Shown here piece after piece: positions 45,869 through 53,201 of a stretch of DNA of 53,201 nucleotides. Position 1 is the stretch's first letter; the number at the start of each line of letters is the position of its first letter. A program made the translations under genes and the position numbers. The notes beneath the pieces are model-generated. The model saw only the letters and a program-made list of their open reading frames with translations, ran no database searches and had not been told where the DNA came from. This DNA comes from Gnetum montanum (Eukaryota > Streptophyta > Gnetopsida > Gnetales > Gnetaceae), in the NCBI GenBank assembly GCA_015680685.1, contig MNCI01038307.1, forward strand, positions 23,708 through 76,908. The letters are read 5' to 3'.

Positions 45869-46742
45869 TGATGAGTGGTGAGGTATCCCTACACTCAACC
45901 ATACGAATATGAGCGTAGCACGTGTGATCCAGTCAAACTCCGTAGACTAAGTGCCTACACACCTCATGGAACACTTAGGGTTAATCATTCGTCGTCTTCC
46001 CAGACTTACTTGTAGTTGTCATGGTGTATGGTTAAGTAAGTCTGAGGTATATGATTTTTATAGCTTTTTGATTTTATCTCCAATGCTATTGAGGTGAAGG
46101 GTGAAGATACTAATTAAATAAATCTAATTAACTAACTAAGCCTTAATTAACCTAGCATCAGCATCTGTTTCCACTTACCGTTCACACCCTAAACCGATGC
46201 AACCTTGGTTACCAAACGCTAGTCGTTGCTGGGATCACCAAGCGTAACGCACATGCTCGAAGTGGTCATATTGAGGCACTTAACTAGGAGAGAAGGGTTG
46301 AGAAAGATTTAATAACTAATATAGCATTAAATGATGAATAATTAATAACAGTAAATAAAGATCCTATTTAGCCTATTCCATGCATTGCAAGGTTTATCCA
46401 AGAAGTTCATCTTTATTGCCGTACACAAACTTGTGTTCAGGGACAATGTTTGCTCGAATAAAGATCCATTCACTTTGGAGTTCCTACTACGGGCACATGG
46501 AAATTAATCTATCTCTGGAGGGGAAAAAATGCCAGAGTTTCACTACGGTCTAAGCCTAGGATGGGAAACAAGGGAGAGCTGCCTCTTATTTATAGATATG
46601 ACGATGCACTGCGATATCGCATATGCGATATCACGGGCGATGACGTGATATCGCATACGTAATATCACATGGGATGTGATATCGTGGTGGACGCGATATT
46701 GCGTACGCGATATCGCAACCCATGCGATATCGCGTCCCATCA
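45869..46742 (-). repeat. Element C 5' LTR (right copy, 874 bp)
   Basis: It begins TGATGAGTGG and ends GTCCCATCA. The partner is 3293-4152. The terminal 140 bases (46605-46742) carry about eight GATATC-centred words, many as full GCGATATCGC palindromes, better kept than in the left copy. Confidence 0.85.
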
Positions 46743-49098
46743 CCCCTCCTCTATCCTTCCTCTCTATGCTCTTCTAGGCTCTTGTGCCTTTCACCTATAA
46801 TTAAGTAAAGTCAGTACATAATTGAGTAGGAAGCCTTTACACTTCCCTGCTAGATGGTCGACAAGTGTTGCACTAGAGGAGAGAAGTGGGGTACAAGGCA
46901 ACCTACAACCACTATTAGTCTTATCCATGCTCCAAACGACACATACCATATCATCCATGAAGCTAACATATTATCAAAGAAGCATAGACAAAGCCATGGC
47001 CCAACATCATCTATCATGCCCATGCAATCATACCCATGATATACCATAAATAGTCCATGATCCACACAATCATAATCCAAATACAACACCTATTTTGAAC
47101 AATATTACTGACAAACCAATACTATCACATACATACCCCACGTGGTTGCTAGCATATCCACGCTCAGTGTAGCATGTGAAACGTTGTGATGAGGACTCAT
47201 AACAACCATTTCCTGTAGGTCTTTTATTAGTTTTTTATTTATCCAATCGGTGATAGGGTCTATCAACCCATGACCCGCAACTGCTAGCCTTCTGGAGGAC
47301 TAATGATAGGGACAAGCACACCTATGCCATGGACCAGCCATAGGGATGGACACACCTATGTCCTCCCACTCTCAAGATGAGGCCTGAGATAGGAGTCTCA
47401 CTGATGCATCATAGTGGGGATCAATCCATACTACCTTTAGGGTGCCTCATCACCAATCGGTCCACACACTTATGCTAGCACCACCTACCAATGATCGTCA
47501 CAAGCATCGTCATGAAAACATATACACAAGTTGGCTAGCTTAAGCCAACACAGGTCATAAGAACAACACACCCAAAAAACATAACTGCACATATCCACCC
47601 CTAACAGTTACAATCATTCCATGAAAACAATACCATAATGCAACAAAATAACATGAAGACCTCGATATGACAAAAAAATACCATATTCCTCAAAAGACAT
47701 GTACTTCCATACAAATGACCACTAGAATAACCTTTAAAATGATATATGCTGAAAGAGAAAACTAATCCCACAATTAGAAAGTACTTCCTAAAACGATCCC
47801 AACGACACTAATTTTACGTAAATTGGACTCCTAGAAGCAAAGTTATGTGTGTTCAAAGTTTGATTAATAAACTAATATTTAAATAATATTTAATTACCAC
47901 CTTGAGGAATTGGAACTTCCAAAAATGCTCGCACCCCAATAGGCCCCGAAAATAGAATATTCTTATCATACTAATCTTATTAACATCACATATCATATTT
48001 CATAAGTCCACATCATACCATACATCCCATATATATTAATAAACAATTCGTAACCAAAATCATACACTTTTGGGAAATATGCAAAATAATGTGCCTAAGC
48101 TCAAACTTTGAGCCATACGTCCCACATGCCCTCATTGCATGATCATATATAGTAATTTAGCATAAAAATATAGGAAAAGGTTAAAAACAACCCACCAATT
48201 AAAATTGTTGGGGTAGAAATGCTGAAATAAGTAGAAAATCCTCAAAATTTCAGCAAATCTCTGTTTCACTTCCAATAAGTTTTGCACCCACGTAGATATG
48301 ACTGTAGCAATCCCAAATCTAGGTTTAAAGTAAGCAGAAATTGTCCACAAAGCTCAAAATCTAGAAAAAAAGAAGAGAGCAAAAAGAAAAATGAAAGAAA
48401 ATAACATAACAAAAAAAAATAGAACCAAAACCCAATTTCGGTAATAAGTGATGGTGATGAAACAGTGAGAAGAAAAATAAACATAAAAAACAAAACTATG
48501 CTTTTAAGCATATGTATACATGTAACCTTTGTTTTCTTTTCATGGGTGCACGTCACGTGCTAATATTACTTTTACTTTTTGATTTTTTTAAAATTTATTT
48601 ATTGCATTTTTTAAAATATGTCATTTTCAGAAGCTCATATATTTTTCTCCTTTACAATAATACCATAAACTTTAAACCTGTATAACAAGCACATTGGGAC
48701 TCCGAATCAAAATCCATTTGAATCTGTAAGATCCTTATCATACGCTTACACATTCACATGCCAAAAACACATCCAAACATCATGCAACATAGTGCTATAG
48801 TACTAATTCCAAAATGCCAAAATTGTACATAAAGCATAAAAACATACTAGATAGGTGCTCTTGTACCCCAATCTAACACCCCTGCCAGCAACATCACCTA
48901 TCTAACACATCACATAGGGCTAGTGTACATAATCACGTTAGTTAAGCATGTAAAGATAACATAATCGTAACATAAAAATGAACTCACGTAACATATAAAA
49001 GACATTAACTCATCCTCAAAAACCCATCGGGACAACACATATAATGTATAACTCATAAGCATATGAATATACCTACCTTCTATGAATGGGATGTAACA
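46743..49098 (-). repeat. Element D 3' LTR, right fragment (includes CCCCT duplication at 46743-46747)
   Basis: This continues the LTR fragment at 2935-3292 after the C insertion and ends GGGATGTAACA at 49098, so in sense the LTR starts TGTTACATCCC directly after the polypurine tract. It is AT-rich and has no gene; short open frames near 48132-48556 lie in A-rich sequence and show no family. The LTR total is about 2.7 kb. Confidence 0.7.
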
Positions 49099-49111
49099 CT
49101 CTCCCCTCCTT
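49099..49111 (-). other. Polypurine tract of element D
   Basis: In sense AAGGAGGGGAGAG immediately precedes TGTTACATCCC, the typical end of chromovirus internal DNA. Confidence 0.8.
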
Positions 49112-50350
49112 GAGAATCTTCCTCCTGGAAGATCTTAGGACGAGCTGCGTGCATCTCAGTCTCCACCTCCCAGGTAGCCTCTGATGCTCCATATCTACTC
49201 CATAAAATTTTGACCATAGGGACAACCTTACTGTAGATTTGTTGCACCATACGATCAATAATCTTTACTTGTTACTCAACATAACTAACATCAGACTATA
49301 GCTGTCTTCATGAATGGCTAATTACATGATGTTCATTAGGCACATAACTTCATAGCATAGATATATGAAATACATTATAGACATGTGCCAAATGAGAAGG
49401 CAATGCTATTCGATAGGCCACTTTCCCAATCTGTTGTAACACTAGAAATGGACCAATGTATCTAGGAGCCAATTTCTCTTTTTGATCTCCAACTGCAAAC
49501 TCTAGTGGCCTTCAACATCGATTGGCATATGTTGCCTGCCTATCTTGTGTAGCTCTCAATCTATCTTGGATCTTCCAAATCTGCTTTGTAGTCTACCTCA
49601 CCAAATCTATGCTCACTTGTTGAAGATCTTCTATTGTATCCCAACATAAAGGTGTTCTACATGGCCTACCATATAACATCTCATATGGTGCTGCTTGCAA
49701 ACTCTCCTGATAACTGTTGTTATATGCAAATTCAACTAATGGTAGCATTCAATCCCAACCTTCTCTATACTGCAAAGCATAGGCTCTCAACATGTCTTCT
49801 AGAATTTGATTCACTTGCTCACTTTGACCATTAGTTTGTGGATGATATGCCAAACTTATATTCAGCTTTGTACCCATCTCCTTCTGAAATGCTTGCTAAA
49901 AATGTGACATGAATCAAGCATCTCTATCACTAATAGTTCGTCGTGGCACACCATGTAACTGCACTATCTCTACAAGAAAGAGATGCACAGTTTCTATTGC
50001 ACTTATTGATGATCGTCTAGCAAGGAAATGGGTATACTTTGTCAACAAGTCAACAACTACTAAGATAGCATCATGACCACTGTAAGCTTGTAGAAGACCA
50101 ACAATGAAATCTATACCAATGACATCCGATTTCCACTGAGGAATGTCATGGGAATGCAAATATCCCCTAGGCCTCTAATGCTCTATCTTTACTTGCTAGC
50201 AAATTAAACAATGAGATACATACTCTCCTACATTCCTCTTCATACCATGCCACTAATACATCAGTCGTAAATTTTGGTACATTTTTTGACTACCTGGATG
50301 CATTTGGTATTTTCTCATGTAGGCCTCATCCATCAATTGAATTCAAAGAG
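49112..50350 (-). pseudogene. Element D integrase with chromodomain
   Basis: In sense order: a zinc-binding N-terminal part near 50180-50350 (WWHGMKRNV, then HCLIC), and the catalytic core with WKSDVIGIDFIVGL, GHDAILVVVDLLTKYTHFL and ISDRDA (49914-50159). The C-terminal module near 49440-49490 has APRYIGPFLVL and YRIALPSHLAHVYNVFHISML. The tail at 49112-49260 reads VKILWSRYGASEATWEVE with EMHAARP, the pattern of a plant chromodomain. Stops and shifts are frequent. The chromodomain is what assigns D to chromoviruses. Confidence 0.85.
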
Positions 50351-51888
50351 CTTTTGGAACACATACTCAGCCATCTCTTTGTAATACTCCCTGACTATCC
50401 ATAGAGAGCAGTCCATCAAAGGTAATCTATTAGCTTAATGTTTGACATTAAGGATCATGGCATTATTTCTCTCATATCTACTCTTGCAAATCTAATTGGA
50501 TTGTTATGTTATTAAGCTTACTTGCCACCCTACTTAATGCATTTGCTACTTTGTTATTCTTACCAGGCTTATATTTAATAGTGAAATCAAAATCAACAAG
50601 AAACTCCACCCATCTACATTGTCATAAGTTTAATTATGGCTAACTCATAAGATATTGGAGGCTCTTATGATCAATCCAAATAGTAACTTGCTCCCATATA
50701 GATAATGCTACCAAATCTTCAATGCAAAGATCACAGCACCCAATTCTAGATCATGCATGGGATATCTAATTTTATGTGGCCTCAATTAATAGGATGCATA
50801 AGCCACAACTTGTCCATCCTACATCAACACACAACCAAATCCATCCCTTGAAGCATCAATACTAATATCATATGGATGTCCTGGTATAGGAGATATTAAC
50901 ACAGGAGCAGTTACCAATCTATGCTTCAACTCCTCAAATGCTGCTTGACAAACTAGGCCCGAAGTAAAGTTAGCCTCTTTTCTTAACAATCAAGTCAAAG
51001 GAGATGCTATGCAAGAGAAATGTTCCACAAACCTTCGATAATATCCTACTAACCCAAGAAGCTTCATACCTCAATTACTAATTGTGGCCTAGGCCAATCA
51101 TGAACAACTGCAATCTTTGCAGGATCCATTGAGATACTAGCTCTTGACACCACATGTCCTAAGAACTGAATCTCTGATTGCCAAAATGAACACTTGGATG
51201 GTTGAGTATACAATTGGTACTCCCTCAAAGTCTGTAAAATTGTCCACAAGTGCTTTGCATGAAATTTCTCATTAGGAGAATATACTAAGATATCATTGAT
51301 GAACATAATCAAAAACTGATCAAGGAATGGATGCATCACATTGTTCATGAGGTGCATGAAAACTATCGGTGCATTTGTCAACCCAAAGGGTAGCACCAAA
51401 CACTCATAGCGGCCATATCGTATTTTGAATGTTATCTTTGATACATCCTGCTCATGAACCCACACTTGATGAGACCCAGACTTGAGATCAATCTTTGAGA
51501 ATACATGAGCTCCTTGAAGTTGATCCAACAATTCATTAATGCATGGTAAAGGATATCTATTTTTCATTGTCACCTGGTTTAACTACCTATAATCTATGCA
51601 TAACCGCAAACTGCCATCCTTCTTTTTAACAAATAGCACAGGTGCACCCCATGGTGATACATTGGGATGAATAAGGCCTTTATCCCACAAATCTTGTAGT
51701 TGAATCTTTAGCTTTGCTAGTTCTATGGAAGACATCCTGTGTGGAGCCTTTGAAATAGGATCTATACTAGGTTTAAGTTCAATCTCAAACTCAATCTCTT
51801 GCCTCGATGGAAAACTTGGTAATTTAGATTGGAATACATCAGGGAATTTATGAACCATAGGAATTTGCTCTNACACATTCCTACACAC
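50351..51888 (-). pseudogene. Element D reverse transcriptase and RNase H
   Basis: RT (about 51064-51720): [20 protein letters not shown], then RYPLPCINELLDQLQGA, FSKIDLKSG, LPFGLTNAPIVF and the catalytic block MFINDILVYS, in which the first Asp of the usual DD pair is Asn. FLGHVVS follows. RNase H (about 50420-51000) has GYYRRFVEHF and DASRDGFGCVL in decayed frames. The unresolved base at 51872 lies between protease and RT. Confidence 0.85.
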
Positions 51889-52070
51889 CTAATCAACTCG
51901 AGTTTCATAACCCCCAGCAGAAGATATTATCAACCTACGAAAAAGAGCATGACATCCAAGAGCTACATGATGTGCAACTGTAGGATCTATGAAAGAATGG
52001 CTAGCATCGAGATCAAATAACAATAACATAGCAAAGCCCAAAATCATACCTACCGTCTCCATCACTATGT
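51889..52070 (-). pseudogene. Element D protease remnant
   Basis: In sense LFDLDASHSFI and HHVALGC are visible at about 51950-52020, matching the chromovirus retropepsin block ALxDSGASHSFI, with the Ser-Gly replaced by Leu-Asp. The catalytic Asp itself is kept. Confidence 0.65.
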
Positions 52071-52099
52071 TTGGCTACACGTCTAGAGGTTGGTCTGTT

Positions 52100-53201
52100 A
52101 AGGCATACACCCATCCTTGAGTCCTCTAGTCCCCTCCTCTAGGCTAAGTGACTAGTGCTCCACGTCGACCCTGAATTGAAGGTCACTGTCCTTGGCCTCT
52201 GCCTCCTCCACTACTGCATGTTTGCTTTGGGCACTCTCGAGCTAGATGCCCTTGCTACCCACATGCAAAAAAATTCTAGCAATCCCTCTACAAATGACCA
52301 AGCTGCCCACATCTATAACAAACATTAGCTCCATGACCAGCTCCAACAATAGGAACATGAACAGGTGTTGGACACTCTCCTCCATGGCCATGAGCTTGCT
52401 TAGAGGGGCTAGGCCTCTCTCCAAATGTCAGTCCTCTCTTTTTCCCTTATCACCTCTCTCTATGCATTATATCTTTATGCTAGCTCCTCTATAAATCCAT
52501 GACTATTACTCTAGCTTCATCATAGGAAGTCAATTTGAGAGGTAATAGGTGATCCTTCAAAGATGGTCTCAAACCTTAAACAAACCTATCTTTTCATGCC
52601 CAAATATATGTTTTCATTTAGGGTACATAACTACTCAAATCAGAGAAATGAGCATCATACTCTGCCATGGACCAACTACCCTAATATAAATGGTAGAACT
52701 CATCCTCCTTGGCTTGTTCATATTGGGTAGACATAGAACAACCTCTGAAAGATGCTAGAAAATCATCCCATACCACCTCTAAACTAGTCCATCCCTTAAC
52801 CTGCTCTTCAGTTATCCACCAATGTCGAGCAGTACCAACCAATTGATAAATTGCCAATTGAGCCTACTGAACCGATGAATAGCCCATCAAATTAAAAGCC
52901 TTTTGCAATTTCTCCAACCATTTTATAGTCATAGTGGGATCCTTAGTGCCATCAAATTTTGGAGATCCTAATTTCCAAAACTACTCCACTAGTTTCCTAT
53001 TGATAGGCTGCCTATTTGATTTTCCTGTGCCTTCACTACCACTACCACTTCCCACTTCCCTGATCATGCGAACAAGAGCATCACTAGCTACAACATATTG
53101 TTGTAGAATCTGTAACAATTGTTGTATAAGCTTCCGTTGCCTATTTGTAGGACCATTGCTAAATGTTTGAGGTGGTTGCTCCTATCCATCATTAGGCCCT
53201 T
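52100..53201 (-). pseudogene. gag: Element D gag, 5' end outside window
   Basis: The gag core (about 52560-52990) reads KFDGTKDPTMTIKWLEKL, AIYQLVGTARHWW and WDDFLASF, typical of plant chromovirus gag. Two CCHC knuckles lie at about 52230-52320: CYRCGQLGHL*RDC and FACG*QGHLAREC (stars are stops). The Ser/Gly and Gln-rich N-terminal region continues past 53201. Several TAG/TAA codons break the frame. Confidence 0.8.

Larger units (their letters stand above)
3293..46742 (-). mobile_element. Element C: gag-protease-only LTR retrotransposon, split by element A
   Basis: C has matching LTRs (3293-4152 and 45869-46742), a CCCCT duplication, and a primer site at 45850-45867 complementary in type to tRNA-Asp, as in Athila elements. 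Without the nested A it is about 7.2 kb. Gag and protease occupy 42685-45723. No RT, RNase H or integrase is seen in the remaining internal DNA (41318-42684 and 4153-5053), so it looks non-autonomous and dependent on enzymes from a relative. Confidence 0.85.
2935..53201 (-). mobile_element. Element D: Tekay/Del-like Ty3/gypsy chromovirus, right end outside window
   Basis: This is the outermost element of the nest. Its 3' LTR is at 2935-3292 plus 46743-49098, followed rightwards by the polypurine tract, then chromodomain, integrase, RNase H, RT, protease and gag, all on the minus strand. The 5' LTR and gag start lie beyond 53201. Domain order, two CCHC knuckles in gag and a chromodomain tail after integrase match plant chromoviruses. 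All reading frames carry stops, so the copy is dead. Confidence 0.8.

Noticed and set aside
48132-48556. Hydrophobic Phe/Leu-rich minus-strand open frames
   Set aside because: They come from an A-rich plus-strand stretch within the D LTR; the translation is low-complexity.

Overview
The window looks like repeat-rich intergenic DNA from a flowering-plant nuclear genome. It is AT-rich and built almost entirely from Ty3/gypsy LTR retrotransposons of plant lineages: Tat with a second RNase H, a chromodomain-bearing Tekay/Del-type chromovirus, and a gag-protease element with an Athila-type tRNA-Asp primer site. I see no intact host gene and cannot name the species.

The main structure is a four-level nest, with every sense coding region on the minus strand. 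D, a chromovirus cut by the right window edge, is the host of the nest. Its 3' LTR (2935..49098) is split by C (3293..46742, target duplication CCCCT). C is a gag-protease-only element of about 7.2 kb that is in turn split by A (5054..41317, duplication CAACC). A is about 17.9 kb and is split by B (18126..36534, decayed duplication GGCAT/GGTGT). A and B belong to one family with LTRs of about 1.45 kb. Hand-counted LTR divergence falls inward (C about 10%, A about 9%, B about 6%), as the nesting order requires. Left of D (1..2934) lie two tRNA-derived SINE-like copies and a compositionally odd stretch.

The A/B family is the notable find. Sense order is LTR, primer site, leader array, gag, protease, a spacer of about 5.6 kb, RT, RNase H, archaeal-type RNase H, integrase, 3' untranslated arrays, polypurine tract, LTR. 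The spacer sits where Ogre/Tat elements carry an intron, and its RT-side end has a conserved 3' splice site. Inside it, on the opposite strand, is a gene with its own TATA box and eight exons (about 1,075 codons). Its exon layout is the same in A (12069..16429) and B (25383..29625). Its N-terminal part resembles FCP1/NLI-interacting-factor (HAD-type) phosphatases, but the catalytic aspartates are gone. A novel middle part, an acidic stretch and a coiled coil follow.

Two short repeat words run through the family's noncoding parts. TACGC/GCGTA arrays occupy the LTRs, the gag leader, and the 5' UTR and first intron of the antisense gene. AGTTTAAGGCC-type arrays bracket the antisense cassette and follow pol. 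Both copies are decayed; several stops in the antisense gene are CAG-to-TAG changes, the pattern expected from CHG methylation.
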